From the NCBI RefSeq assembly GCF_002999335.1, contig NW_020312125.1, forward strand, positions 270,973 through 334,972: 64,000 nucleotides of DNA, written 5' to 3'. Below the pieces are notes generated by a model, which worked only from the letters and a program-made list of their open reading frames with translations, was not told the DNA's origin and made no database searches. The position numbers and the translations under genes were made by a program. Positions 1 to 14,746 of the stretch are shown here, piece after piece (positions within the stretch are counted from its first letter, which is position 1; each line of letters opens with the position of its first letter). Source of the stretch: Cyclospora cayetanensis (taxonomy: Eukaryota; Apicomplexa; Conoidasida; Eucoccidiorida; Eimeriidae).

Positions 1-53
1 CACCCAGGCATAGGGGTGCTTTCGGATAGCTAAGACTACCCACACAGTGGGGA

Positions 54-3000
54 TCAGTCACTTTCTGCTTCCACCTGCTGCACTTCTGGCTGCTGTGCCT
101 GCGCTGGAATTGGCAGCACTCCGGACGCCGGGGGAAAGCAGCTGGAGGGCTCTTGTTCCTGCGGTGGGGATGCACTGCAGCAAGCTGAGCCGTCACAGCC
201 AGGAGATGCCTTTGCTTGGCATTCAACTGCGCGCACCACACCAGCCTCCACAGCACATCGTATTCCTGTCCCTTAAAAGACTTCTGACCCCGGCTCGACC
301 TGCACAACCCTCGATTGAGCTACTGCAAGCGCCAAGGACTATGGAATCGGACAGTTCAGTGCGCCCTGCGCTGATTCACGTTTCGCATATTCAGTTCACA
401 TCAGTATTCGCTTTTACCTTTGCCCCTCATCTCTTCCTCCCCGTGTGCATGTCTGCACTGCGTCCCAGCCCTGCAGAACCCTGCAGCCCAAAAGGCACAT
501 AGCCCCGTCTTGTAGAAATCGGAAGTCGAACGCAACTCCCGCAGCGCATGCGCAAATTTGCAACGGCGAGACGCCCTGCACAAGCCACGCAAGCAAACGT
601 TTCCAAGATGAGGGCCAAAAGAAACACAAGGCCTTGCTCAGACGTATAGCGCGGAAGCAATCAAAATACATCTGGAAGCCTCAACCATCCACAGAGCTCT
701 AAACTCACAGCCGGCACAATCCATTCTTGTACAACTGGCACATCCTTGTTTTGAACAAAGGGTTGGGGGCCTGCGAGCCTTGGGGGCCCTGCGCCCCAGT
801 AACCCGAGCTTGCGCTCGGGGTTTTGAGCAGCTGTGCTGTTGCATCAACTCGTATTGTTGCATATCCTGTTGCTTCTGCTGCTGGTCTCCCTCCCGCTGC
901 TCCTCTTGTTGCTCCTCGCTTTGTCGCTTCAGCTCCTCGAGATGCTCTTCTTGCAATCCCGGCTGCTCTTGTTGCTGCGGCTGTGGCTGCCTTTCCGTGT
1001 TGGGGCCCCCCGCGTTGGCGTTGCTGGACTCTCCCACGGTGGCTAAGGCATCTTCTCTTTCCTGAGGTGCCTCGGTGGGGTTCTCTCGCACGCCTGTTCT
1101 GCTCCCTCCCTGCAAAGCTACTGCTGCTGCAACAATGCTTTTTGAAGTTGGTCCTAGGGCCCCTCGCGCTCCTCCTCCTCGCCGCTCGCAGCAGGCCCGC
1201 CGGCTAAGGGGCGTCCCCCCGCTCCCCTCTTTGAGAGTGGGGTGTATCCCAGGCAGCTCCCGTACATCTTCGATATCCCCGCTGCCGGCGTGACACACTG
1301 AGGGGCCCCCGCTGCGAGCGCCTGCACACGGAAGGGCCCCATCAGGGTGTTCTGCCTCCCTTGGGCATCGTTTCCACCGGCACTGCTGTCGAGGGTTCCC
1401 CGATGGCTGCGGCCTAGCAAGCGTTCCCACAAGCGTCGCCCCCACAGGCTCCTGCTCCCCTGTGGGGCCCTCCCCTCTGGTAAGATACCCTGGAGACTCC
1501 AGGTGTGCAGAAGCCTCCCCCGCAGAACACAGCAAGGCCCCTGAAGCGCCTGGGGGCCCCCCCGGAGCCCCTGAAGGTGTGCCCCCGCCTTGCGTTTTGG
1601 CGACCTGGGGAAGCAACGGATCCCAGCTCCCACAGGTGTACGGACAGACGAAAGGGCAGTACATCAGTAGCTGCTGCTGCTGCTGCTGCTGCATCCGCAT
1701 GTATTCACATGCCCAAAATTCTTCAGCGCACAGAGGATGCGCCCCCGGGAGGGGGGGCCCCCCTGCATTGTACCCTGGAACAGACCTGTCAATCAAGTAT
1801 TGGTGCGGGACGGCAACAGCATACGGAAGAGGGACAGGTGTCTGCTGCTGCTGTTGCTCATCTTCATCTCCCGGTGATGTCTGGCAGGGAGCGGCAGCAT
1901 ACGGGTAGCACGAGTAGAGTTGATGGCCTCCCGGCTCTGCTGCCGCAGGCACAGGATGTGCCCCGTAAGGCAACACTGGGCAGGAACGGCCCAGCCAGCT
2001 CAACTCTTGTTGTTGCTGTTGCGTGTGCTTCTGCCAGTTCACTTCTTCTGCGCCTCCGCCACCTCCGGCAGCAGCAACATCAGCGCCAGCGAGGGGAAGA
2101 GCCAGCGGGGACTGCATGCAAAGTCCGCTCTCGGGTGTATGGACGTCCTGCGAGGAAACTGCCGTCGTTGCCTCAGCCTCTGCTGCTGCTGCTGCTGCTG
2201 CTGCTGTAGCTGTTGCTGCTGCCACATATCCTTGTCTGCCCAGTTCCGCAGGGCAGCTCGCTGCACTGGGTGTCGGGCTGCTGGCTGCTGTTTCTCCTGC
2301 CGGTGCTCTGCTGCTCTCCAGAAAGGTGGCAGAGTCAGACGTCCCACTAAAAGGTTCGCGATGCGAGGGCTGGGGGGCAGCTTGTTGCTGCTGTGGCTTC
2401 TGCTGCGGCTTCTGTGAAATGAGGGACTGCCCAAGCCCCCGTTGTTGCTCCTGATCCGGAGAATTAGGGGTCCCCCACGTTTGTTTACCCGCTTCACAAG
2501 GGCACCCCATGTCATGCGTGCTTATGTGGCGTGCGGCCTTGCAGCCAATCTCTCCCTCTTCTCTAGCGCAGCATGTGTATATGGGGGGACCGGTGTCTGT
2601 TGCGCGCTGCAGTCTCCCTGGATGTATGAAGCAGGCTGGCATCTCTTCGGGATTAATGACTGCCTCTTCATTCAAGAAAGAGCCTCCCGATCCACCAGGG
2701 AGCTGCTGATACAGTTGAGGGTTGTAAAGGTAGACGCAGCGCATGCAGCGACGCGGCCAGGGCAGCTGTAGCAGTCTGAACTCCTGCCTGAGGGTATGCT
2801 CATACACCCCGCCACAACAGCTCTCACCCGGAGGTTTCCGTCCTCCGCAAAGAACCGATCCATCAATCTCTCCCGTTCTCAAGTAACTCAAGACGACGGA
2901 GAAAACTTCAGGCTCGCAGTCTAGGAGCAAACGAGGTGCCCCAGAGGTAGGATTATTTCCCACGCCCTCAGGTGTACGTGTAGCTTTCGCTTCCTGTCCT

Positions 3001-3410
3001 CTTATCATGCGCCTTAGCACAGGGGACTTGGAAAGGGTCTTCCGTGTGGCGTAAAACAACCGCGGGCCTACCTGCACCTCTACGAGGCCTTGCTGCTCTG
3101 ATGGCGTAGCAGCTGCTGACTCCACCGTTAGTACTGTTGTTGTTTCTCGATCGCCAGAATTCGTGAGGGCTTCTGCTTCTGCGGCACCGCACTCTGCTGC
3201 TCCTTCCTGTGCAGCATTTGTAGCTGCTGCCTCAGCAGCGGCTTCCGCTATTGCTAGGGCACCCTTCATTGTCGCGGGGGGAGCTGGGCTTGTTCTTGAT
3301 CCCGTAGCTGCTGCCGCCGTTCTTGCTGGTGCGCGTGCTGCTGCTGCAGTGGCTGATGACACTCCAGGGTGCTCCAAGGAGAGAGACGGAGAACTTACGG
3401 GAGAGACCAT
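54..3410 (-). CDS. BTB/T1-like domain plus tandem CCCH zinc-finger protein
   Basis: Likely an RNA-binding regulator. Exons on the minus strand: 3410..709, 575..418, 265..54, phases 2/1, total 1023 aa. The first join (donor GTGAGT at 708, acceptor TTGTGCAG at 576) restores a complete finger, C-x7-C-x6-C-x3-H, followed by C-x7-C-x5-C-x3-H (motifs YKNGLC, CKFAH, TGLCAFWAAGFC, CRHAH). The linker has the KTRMC...ELR...KTGLC layout of alveolate CCCH pairs. About residues 107-230 resemble a BTB/T1 (KCTD-type) fold: VGPRLFYATRKTLSKSPVL, then LLLDCEPEVFSVVLSYLRTG. The middle is Gln-, Ala- and Gly-rich low complexity from CAG repeats. The reading frame is open upstream of ATG 3410, so a further 5' exon is possible. 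Exon 2 read through would stop at 401 instead of splicing to exon 3; the phase-matched splice is preferred but less certain. Confidence 0.8.
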
Positions 3411-5096
3411 GGGCAAAGGGCCCCGTAAGGGACCTGCTTGCACGTGTGGGGAGTATTGACAGGAGTTCCCAAGAGTGTTTCACCGCCTCTGGTAAGCCCC
3501 TGTTGTGTGCGTTCCGTTTCCTAGACAATCGCGGCTGGGGCCCTCGCGGGCCCCCGCTCTTACTATTGCTGTGGGGGCCCCTGTTGCTGTTGCCTCGGGG
3601 ACCCCATGTAGCAAAAAATGACGAGAAAAGCCTGTAAAACATCTAAATAACAATTAGCGAGGAGAAATGAAGATTGAAGAGCATTGAGAAAAACAGAAGG
3701 CCGCCCTCAGCCCCAGCGCAGAAACACGCCGTCGTGCCGTACCCCCTGCAAGGCCCCCGACATTCCCCGTGGGGGCCCCTCGGGGATCCCGCAGACGATA
3801 TAATTGCTGCTTTAGAGGAGAAACGCGTAGAAATTCAGGCGGAAGATTTGTGGACCTTAAGGTATTGGTTCTGTTCATTTGAGAAACTAGCGGCACAGTT
3901 TCGCATTCGGCGAACAGGCAGCTGGCAATAGACCTTTCAGCTACCGCCCTGCTTTGCTCTTCTTCGATGTGCGCACCTTTCTAGTTACAGTTTTAGTAAC
4001 CTCCTTGTGCCCACATAAAATTTGGTGGCCTACACGTCTCCGAGAACCGCCTGTAAGAGGATACCTCAAACACGCGCGGCCTGGCAGCATGCAGCTGCCA
4101 AAGGTGCCCGTCGCTTAGCAAATCATCAAAATAAGCAACCATGTCGTTCCCGCCAAATCTACCCAGCCTCCTCTTCTTCCTACTTGACTTGGTGGACTCG
4201 CAAAAATACAAAACATAAAGGGTTGCTATGCCGTAAACGTTTCTCGTATGGACATACGAAGTATAGTTTAGCTTTCTTCAGGCATCTTTGTCGCTGTCAC
4301 TTTTGCAGGGTCACACGCCTCAGAACAAACGCTACGAGCTCCCCTGACAGTCCTTAGTATTAGTATAAGGTGTGTTCACGGCGGTGCTACTAACAACAAG
4401 AGCCACTGGCCTTACAGCAGCCGCTGTAGTCATTGCATGAAATTTTTCTTCACTAACGCATGCACTGACAGCTACATATCCTCCGGCTTCACGCAATGGG
4501 CCCAGAGGGCACAAATGAACCGTCGGAGGCTATACGGAGATATGAGCTTCCGAATATGTATGCACCCTAGTGGCGAGCCTTTTTTCAGAGTTTTGTATGG
4601 CACAGCAGGCCTTAGAAGTGCCATTTTACTTTACGCTACGGGTGCACATTGCCGGCACCGGCGGAGAGGTCTTATTCAAAGCGTGCGAAAAGATATATAA
4701 GAGGGAGGCATTAGAAGCCCCAAGTAGTAACTGTCACACGCCAGTATGGAGACGTGCGCGGATGCTACAACCCCAAGGAGTAAATGAGTCAGATGCCAGG
4801 GCCCTTGGTAGGCACAAGGCACTGTAGGCGCGTTTGCTTGGCTCCTCGAGGAAAATCTAATGGATACGGTACTATAGAGGTGTTCACAAAGGGGAAAGAC
4901 TGAAACAGCAGACGCTTCCCGCCTAAAAGGGAGGTAGACTGCTGGGAATGCAGTGGGAGACGCCTAAAACTACGGTGAAACAGCCCATGCGAAACAAGGA
5001 CGAGACAGCAGCCATCGCAGTAGTGACTGATTTCGTTGTAGTTGTTTGCCTCTGAAAAATGTAACCCTGGTATGTTAAGATGCTGTTGCACATCTG
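3411..5096. other. intergenic, no supported gene
   Basis: Only short, unconserved open frames occur on both strands. The stretch probably contains the 5' region of the CCCH gene and the 3' untranslated region of the methyltransferase gene. I see no domain, RNA gene or repeat of note. Confidence 0.5.
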
Positions 5097-8000
5097 TTAG
5101 GTCTCATTGGGTTGAGCCTTAGCCTTAAGGGATTCCATAACTCTGAAAAGCGGTGGGAGGTGGGGCCTTCTTTTGCCTGAGCATCTGTCTCCTACCTCCT
5201 GAAAGGCGCACCTCGAGTGAATGCCTGCCTGTCTCATGGCAGCAAGAGACACCAGGAGGGCCTCCTCCGCCCGGATGGTGCGGGAGGACTGCATGGGGCA
5301 GGTGTTTACGTACTCGTCAAAGAGACAGCTTGGGGGTATGTCGGTGCTATTCCCCTCCATAAAGGAATGCAGCGGGCCTCCAGGGGAACCCTGGCGGGAA
5401 AGAGTTTTAGAGGCCCTGCGTAAGTCGGACGGTAGCCCCTCTGAAGCCCCCACCGATCGCCCTTCAAGACACTGGCTCACTGCAGTACGGGCCTCTGCTG
5501 TAGGAACGCCTGCCTGTGGGTCCTGTATGACCTCCTCCAGTCCATGAACACCACCAAAGACCAGCAAAAGGTGACTGAATTTGAGCAACACACGCGGACT
5601 AGGAACTCTGTGCATAGTAAGATCAGCTGAGTGAGTACCGGCATCAAGCAAGCAGGACGACAGAGGGCGACATACCTGTAGCTACCGTACTGTAGAGTGG
5701 GCGCAACATCCCCCAAAGCCTCTCCTCTCTCCGACGTGCCAACAAGGCAGTCATACAGCCCTCCGGAGCTTCCATCTAAGGCATGGCCTCTGAAGACCTC
5801 CCGCAAGGATGCTGCAGCCCGCACCTGGTAGCCCCAATATAGACCTGCGGAGTACACAAGCCAGCACACGCGAATATTGTGCCGTCTGCTACAGTTTGTC
5901 TTTCTGAAAAAAGCAGTGTGTGCAAGTGGTGCTGTGCATTGGCAACACACAAACCATTAGCAATTCCAGCGAAAAAAAAGAGTAGCAGTCTCCGCGGCTT
6001 GTAGCGAAGCTGAACTGTATCAGGCCTCTCCAGATCAAGCCCATGCCATGTGCTGTGACAGAAAGCAGTAGGCTTCGAGCACGCCTTAGGCCTCACCGGC
6101 TCGGGTCGGTGGTTCCTGGGGGCTGACTGCCTCCCCCTTGAAAATTGCTTCCTTCTTGGCAGCTGACAGCCGCCCACCGTCCCCCGCAGTCCGCATTGCA
6201 GGGTGCAGACGCAAAGTTACTCTGCAGCATACATGCACACCCCCTGCCGCAAGTTCCACTCCCTAGCAGCCCCCTATCATTGATAGCAGCATGTGAAGCG
6301 ATGGGGTGAACCTGACCTTGTACCGGGGGGTATCCGCTGAGAACAGGTGACAGGTACGGCAAGGCCACACTCCACAAGGCAGCCTTTCGTAGTTTTGGGG
6401 GGGTCTTGAAGGACAACACCTTCTCTGTAGGGCAGCCATTCCGAGCGACGGAGATGATGGGGGGCGTCAAGAGGGTTCTGTAACCCCGCAAACTTCAAGT
6501 CTGAGGCACCAGAATACAAACATTTCAGGAGGAGAAATCATATGGCTCGGCAACACGAGATACCCAGTGAAAATGCATATGGGAATGGGAGGAGGCAAAG
6601 GGAAAAGACAGCCACAAATTACGCGCAAGGGCCCCGGAGTATTCCGTCTGCCTTTAAGGAACAAAAGTGTACGCGTTCTTCACAACAGCCGCAAGTTAGC
6701 AATCATCTACGGTTTCACGCGTGCGTCAAATAAAAGGCACTCAACAAGTGAAGCACCATACGAAAAATTGGTGTAACCCCTCCACAAAAACTTTTATCGG
6801 CAGGCGGCCTTCTTGGCAGATGCCGCCGGGCGGCACTCCCTGCTTCATCAATCCCTTTCTGCAGTACACGAGAAGGCGCTTTGCTGCCTCCCCCCAAAAG
6901 GCACCTTGCTACTCGTAGAGGGAGGCCTATCGAAAAGTTGTGGGTTTCGCTGCCTCCCCCCCAAAAGCACCCTGCTACTCGTAGAGGAAGGCCTATCGAA
7001 AAGTTGTGGGGGCAGATTCCCACAGAGCTGGGTATGTAGCGTGCCTGGATGAAGCTTAAAGAGAAGCTTGCGGAGGAACTGGGGCGTCTCAAGGTATTGT
7101 AAGTTTCGCACAAAGAAATCCAAAGCCGCAGAGCGCCCTGTAGAAGGGACTATCGCAGAAGCTGACAAAAAGCGCAAAAGGCAACCCCGATTTCTTTATT
7201 CTGAGCTTTGCAGTGTTTGTTCTAAGACGCTAGGCCTGAAGTGCCATGTGCGTGTATGTTGAGTAAAACGTCTCAGAGTTGTTTGGAACTTCCTGATGCG
7301 GTGCGGCCTTTCCTAAAGGGGGCACACGCCACGTTCCCGCCTCCTAAGGCTCGCCTGCATGTCTCTGGATCCTTACCACGGTCCTCATAGATGATGATCT
7401 CCTCTACTCCCATGATGACTAACGTGCGGGCAATCTGACCTACGAGGGCAGCTTTCAACTCAGGCGACTGCAGCACAGGCAGAAATAGAATGCAGCCCCC
7501 GCCTCCAAATCATCAGATATCCTGTCTATATATGCATATATATATACATTTAGACATTACGCATCTGCATCTATCCTCTGGGCCGTCAAAATCGAAGGTT
7601 GCATAGGGGCCTTCATACATCTAGGCCCTCTACGACCAGAAATGCCATTCAGGTAAGCATCTAGATACACTTCTCTGTATGTACAGGCACATGTCGGAGA
7701 CGCCTGCATAGCGACGGCCATTTGCATGTACACCTCGAGCACTAGCCGTTGGCTGTATCGCTTCTCATAGGCGAACGTGCAATAGAGAACATAGTCTCCA
7801 TGCGAAAAATTACACAATAAAGATGCCACACAGCTCAGCGGCTGGAGTGAACTTCCCAAAAAGCTGCCGATCAACAACTTTCGGGGCTCCTGCTACGGAC
7901 TTGCGCGTTGGCAACGATGGAGGCGGGCAAAGCCACACTGAGGGTTCCTTTCCGAGGCGATCCTTGAAATGGAATAACCTGCAATACAAGCGCATAAAAT

Positions 8001-8919
8001 AGCTCCGATGCACAAAAGCCCTTGGGGAATTTCGATGAAAAGCAGCGCGAATAACCTGATCTCCCACTCTCTGAGTATGGGGGACCTTTTCACCACGGAT
8101 ACAGATGTCCCGGGTGGGTGTGTTCAGTCCATACACTTTGAAGCGGCTTAGGGTGAAGAAATTATGGTTGCACATTCAAAACATTCTTCAGGGCTTTAGG
8201 GCTTCGTGCGCTAGTGTAGAAACATTGGCATTAGGGTTTGCAGTCTTTTTACCCGCGGGATGAGGTTCAGCGACTCTGCAAAAGCGTCCTGAGGAATCCA
8301 ACTTGCACAAGACCTGCAGCAGACACGCCGAGATTGAACATGCTCGCGTTGTCACTGGCCACTCCCTCGTAAGCTCTAGATGTACGCAGTAATAGAAGAC
8401 AAACGTAAGACAGATGCATTAATTTGTACAGGCATGCACGCTTGTACAAGGAATACCCATCGATACATGCTGATTCCACGCCACGCAATTACTCAACGCG
8501 TTAAGTACTGGAAGCCGAAGGCAACGGAAGAGATGCAGCCTCCTGCTCATCATGCATGAGGAAGAATGAGGGGGAGGGCAGGTGCGGCTGGGACACGGAA
8601 GGTGCCTAGGCCCCGAGTCACACAGAAGCTCCATTGGTGTGCAATCTGCAGCAATAGAAGGTTGGTGTTGATCTGTGGTCGAAGGTTTGTGACTTAGCGC
8701 CTACTCTGTGTTGCCCTCCTGTACACCTTCGCCCTCAGCAGTGTCATTTTTACGTTCCTTCTTGCGCTTCTTCAATTCCCAATGCACCGCTGTTTCCATC
8801 GGCGGATCTTCCTTCCGAGGATCCTCCTTCGTCTCTGCAGAGTTGGATACGGCATCCTCGATGTCCTCCGCTCTCCGCCATTTGACCCGCCTCCCTTCTT
8901 CCATGGTGTTTCGCGGCAT
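5097..8919 (-). CDS. SPOUT1: SPOUT1/C9orf114-type RNA methyltransferase
   Basis: SAM-dependent SPOUT-fold (alpha/beta knot) methyltransferase family acting on RNA; the human homologue is nuclear and spindle associated. Eight exons: 8919..8727, 7962..7901, 7467..7377, 7137..7045, 6500..6317, 6221..6097, 5844..5676, 5574..5097; all phases agree, 464 aa. Family blocks appear in order: basic N terminus with VKWRR and KKRKKERK; TLSVALPASIVANAQ joined to SPELKAALVGQIART; LQYLETPQFLRK; DLKFAGLQNPLDAPHH; PPGTR joined to VTLRL; AGLYWGYQVR; VGTSERG; LLLVFGGVHGLEE; YVNTCPMQSSRTIRAEEALL. The C-terminal tail is about 40 residues longer than the human protein. Start ATG 8919 is the first in the basic exon. 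Intron 7044..6501 begins with GC rather than GT: the join HP-DLKFAG is fixed by homology and phase. The gene is divergent from the SAH hydrolase gene. Confidence 0.93.
6883..7010. repeat. two tandem copies of a 62-bp unit inside an intron
   Basis: Copies at 6883-6944 and 6949-7010 differ at a few positions; each ends with GAAAAGTTGTGGG. They lie in the GC-AG intron (7044..6501) of the SPOUT-family gene, close to its 5' splice site on the minus strand. Confidence 0.85.
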
Positions 8920-11315
<2,396 letters not shown>

Positions 11316-12026
11316 GACGTTACAGTGACTGGGCAAAAGCTGCTCTGCTGATCGTACACTGCAGGAGGCTCAGAGACACTTGAGATGCCGGGCCGATTGT
11401 GCCCGGCCCTAACCCGGCTAGGGCTTTAAACTTCTTTTTACATTCAGTGTTGGTGTGGTTAAAATCCTAGGGGGCGTGGCAAGCCTCCCTTATTTCCTTG
11501 CATCCTTTTAGTGCCGCAAGGGCGCCTGGTGGGCCGCTTAGAGTGTTGCGTTTCCCTTTGGCTTACCGCTCTCTTTTTGCCCAATCCCTGTTAGCCGCTG
11601 CAGTATCGACCCGCCTAAAGCGAGACTGCTAAAGCAACAAGTTACGCCGTGTCAGTCGCATACACTGTACAGACTTCTGTTCACAGTGAAGGCCCCTGTA
11701 TTACTACTTTTGGCAGCAACGGAGTGCGACTAGGCTTGCTGCTCCTGAGGCCAGTGCTGTTTTGCTGGGAGCGTGCACGCTACACCAGCACATCGTCGCC
11801 GACTTAAAAAGGTCAGGGAGGAAAGGCGGCGAAAGCGTCCCCACATCAGGGAGCGGATGGGGGAGGCGAGGGGCACCTCCGTTTAGTGAATTCGCACCTC
11901 GCCGTCTTGCAGGTGCAGTGTGTGGAGGGTTGCAAAGAGCAGTGTCGTCGAGACTAGTTAGGCCCAGTCAGATCCTTGTCCCTTTTGCACGTCTAGCTCT
12001 CCCCATTCAGCACATGGCCTAGTCGG
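11316..12026. other. intergenic between convergent genes
   Basis: Holds the 3' untranslated regions of the SAH hydrolase gene (plus) and of the following minus-strand gene. A G/C-rich self-complementary stretch (GCCGGGCCGA...TGTGCCCGGCCC, about 11390-11410) follows the hydrolase stop codon. No coding potential is supported. Confidence 0.5.
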
Positions 12027-14746
12027 CTACAAACCAGGAGGTTGACCATCTTCTTCGACCTGCACTCCCCCTGCGGACGCGGCGCTGTTGCGCCCCAACA
12101 CCCACTGTTGCGATCGCTCGACTGGAAGCCACAAAAAACCTGCTTCGCTGCAGCTGTTTGCAGCTGTTTGCCGCAGTTCCTCAGTCAAGACGGCTGCGAT
12201 AACGGTGGCTGCGTCGCTTCTAGTGCGGACCTGGGGGTAGCAGGCAACGGCACAGCAGATATGCATGCAGCTGGAAGCAAACACGAAGAGCTGGACACGA
12301 ACTCCCGCTCCCCGTCTGCGCAACACGAAAGAAAGACAGAAAAACCCTGTCATTAAGGAGCTGCAACAGCGGTGCTGCACCTACACCAACACGAAGCATG
12401 AGGCGCACACATCAACGAGAAAAAAAAGCCCGTCTCACAACAGGCGAAATACCTGGTCAGCCAGGGCAGAGTCGAACTGCCGCAGTTCTGCAGATGGCCG
12501 CGGCAGCAAAACACTGCGCAAGGTAGCAAAGAAATGTGCGGCAACCGTCACGCTGTCAAGACGTTTTAAAAGTTCCTCCTGTTGGCTTTGCTGCGTCGGA
12601 TCCTGCCTCTGGTCATCGTAAGGGGTGCTGTAGCGCTCGTGTTCTGGGAAGATGAGTCTGTAGCAGACACACCCCTTGCAGAAAAGAAAGACTTATGGAT
12701 TGCAGCTGCGGTGTCTTTGCGGCTTACAAGTCGCTGCTGCAACCCGTGTGCCTGCCACGAAGCGCTTTCACAGAGGAGGAGCAGATGCGCAGAGAACTTG
12801 CACAGTGGGAGAGCCGCCAGTTCTCACTTGAAAGGAGTTGTCGTGTGAACGACAGCCAGCAAGGGACCATCAGAGGGAAGAGGCCCCCCTTGTGGCCCTT
12901 CCTGCTGCTGCGCGAAGCTGCTCAATACGATCTCCGTCACGTTCGGCGTCACAGACTGCAAGTCGCCTTCCTGCGGCTGGTCACTTGGGATAATTCGATT
13001 ATCGGGTTGCAACAGGACGGGAAGGGCTGGGCAGGAGAAGGCTCTGAAAACGGCGGCAAAAGCAGCCCCCCCTCCGTGCGTGCGAGAAGAGACGGACAGC
13101 AGACGAATTGTGCAGCAGAGCCTTGCTACTGCCGTCCATACAGCCGGGGTTGCCGGCGCCGCTGGACTGTTTTCGCTATCCATGCAACACACATTTGTGG
13201 GCAGCAGTCCGAGGGTGACAAGAGCAGAGACTGTCTCTGGTAGGCCGCAGGATGCGAAATTTTCTCCATTTGCCCTTGCCTCTGCTATGCTCTTTCGTGC
13301 TGCGGATTCCTCTGCCTCGCGGAGTCGTCTGCAGATGCCGATCAACAGCTGTTGCATGCCGTCGGCGCCTGTGCAGCCCCGCAGCAAAAGCAGCGTCAGA
13401 GGTGCAAGGCTTTTTTCCGCTTTTTTGTTGACAGGCCGGAGCGTCACTCAGCAGCAGCTGCCATGGCACGCCTAGCAGGAACAGGAGCACCGTGTTCGCA
13501 GCAGCTCCTCTGTTAGGAGCACTACACGCAGCAAAAAAGCTGGCACCCAGAGCAGCCGCAACAGCAACCACCCACCCTTCAAAAGCTGCGTATTGACACT
13601 GAAAGTCTCCCGTATAAGGTCCTTCTCCATCTGCTTTAGGTCCAGTCCGTCTAACTCGCAACGTCCCCCCTCCTCAAAGACAACGGGCATCCCGCAAAGT
13701 CTCTCCCTGCAGCAGAAACATGTGTAGCAGAAACATGTGTAGCAGAAAGGGCAACAGCGAGACTCGACACTTGCACACACCAGTGCAAGGGGCCGCGTGC
13801 TAGCCAACTGCGAAGACGCATACCAGTACGTGTCCACACTCTGAGCAGCAGATGGTAGTTGAGCGAAAGACAAAGCACCAGCAGCTCCCATACAGATGCT
13901 ACACCACAAGGATCGGGCAAGTTCGTGTTGCGGATCGCGCTGCTCTGACTGCCGGCCATCTTGCTGCTCCCGTTGCTGCTGCTGACTGCCGAAGCCTAAA
14001 CACCATATTAGCTGCTGTCGCTGCAACATGGCGCATGCATCGAATCGCAGCTGTCTACTTTTAAAAACACACCCACTGTGGCGGTACGAGCAGCAGCAGC
14101 GACACGCAAAGGGCGTGCGAGGGATGCACAGACCTTCGGAGAAACGGAAGAGCAGGCAGCAAGAAACGCAAAACGCAGCAGTTCGCATTGCAGGCAAGCG
14201 GACAGCACCTGACACACAAGACACAGACACACAATACAGACAACACTTGCGGCCCCTCACGTTGCGTCTGTCTGTCTTTCTCTCTCTCTCTCTCACTCAC
14301 TCACTCACTCACTCACTCACTCTCTCTCTCTCTCTCTCACTCACTCACTCACTCACTCTCTCACTCACTCACTCACTCACTCACTCACTCACTCAGCTGC
14401 TCGTCCTGAAAGAAAAAGGAACGGTTGCTAGCTGCTTTTGAGAGAGCAGCGTACTGACCTGCTGCAGCACTTGTTGCCGCTTCCATTCGCACTGGAAGAG
14501 AGCGGAGGCGGCAGCAAGAGCGGCGGTGTCCTTCCCTGCGTCTGCGGCTTCCAGTGTTTTAATGAGGCACAGCTGCTGCTGCAAGCTATCCCTGTGAGAT
14601 CCCAGTTGGCTCGTTAAGGTGCCCCTCTCCTCGGACGCGATCCACTGCAGGTCGGCAAGCAGTTCTGACGTTTGCATTTGAGGCCATGGTGGCGAACGGG
14701 CAGTTTGAGGTCCCCTGGGGTGTCCGAGAGGTTTGGAACTGCGCAT
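12027..14746 (-). CDS. multi-exon helical protein, possibly COG6-like Golgi tethering subunit
   Basis: Well-supported minus-strand exons: 14746..14459, 14208..14134, about 14000..13824, 13706..13576, 13368..12828, 12657..12453 and 12230..12027. Phases agree for all joins from the exon ending at 13824 onward; the 5' edge of that exon is unresolved. The protein is rich in Leu, Ala, Glu and Gln with helical heptads (LADLQWIASEERGTLTSQL, QQLLIGICRRLREAEES, EELLKRLDSVTVAAHFF). The first exon resembles the COG6 block D(M/L)LAW(L/I)H-x-A-x-E, and LDSVT near the end also matches COG6. This is weak, eye-only similarity. If correct it acts at the cytosolic face of the Golgi in vesicle tethering. Other helical tethering or coiled-coil families are possible. 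The gene is real with fair certainty; the name is not. Confidence 0.6.
13711..13748. repeat. 15-bp tandem repeat beside a 3' splice site
   Basis: AGCAGAAACATGTGT occurs twice plus a partial third copy. On the minus strand it duplicates the pyrimidine-rich tract just before the acceptor at 13707 of the preceding gene. Confidence 0.8.
14281..14396. repeat. (TC)n/(ACTC)n microsatellite in an intron
   Basis: Alternating blocks of TC dinucleotide and CACT tetranucleotide repeats. They lie in intron 14458..14209 of the putative COG6-like gene. Confidence 0.95.

Noticed and set aside
824..2454. Long plus-strand open frames opposite the CCCH gene, rich in Cys, Leu and Ala
   Set aside because: They are read from the complement of CAG/GCA repeats. 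Trinucleotide repeats stay open in all frames, and the minus strand holds the zinc fingers.
12824..13243. Plus-strand frames across the putative COG6-like gene
   Set aside because: The minus strand has phase-matched exons with proper splice sites; the plus frames do not.
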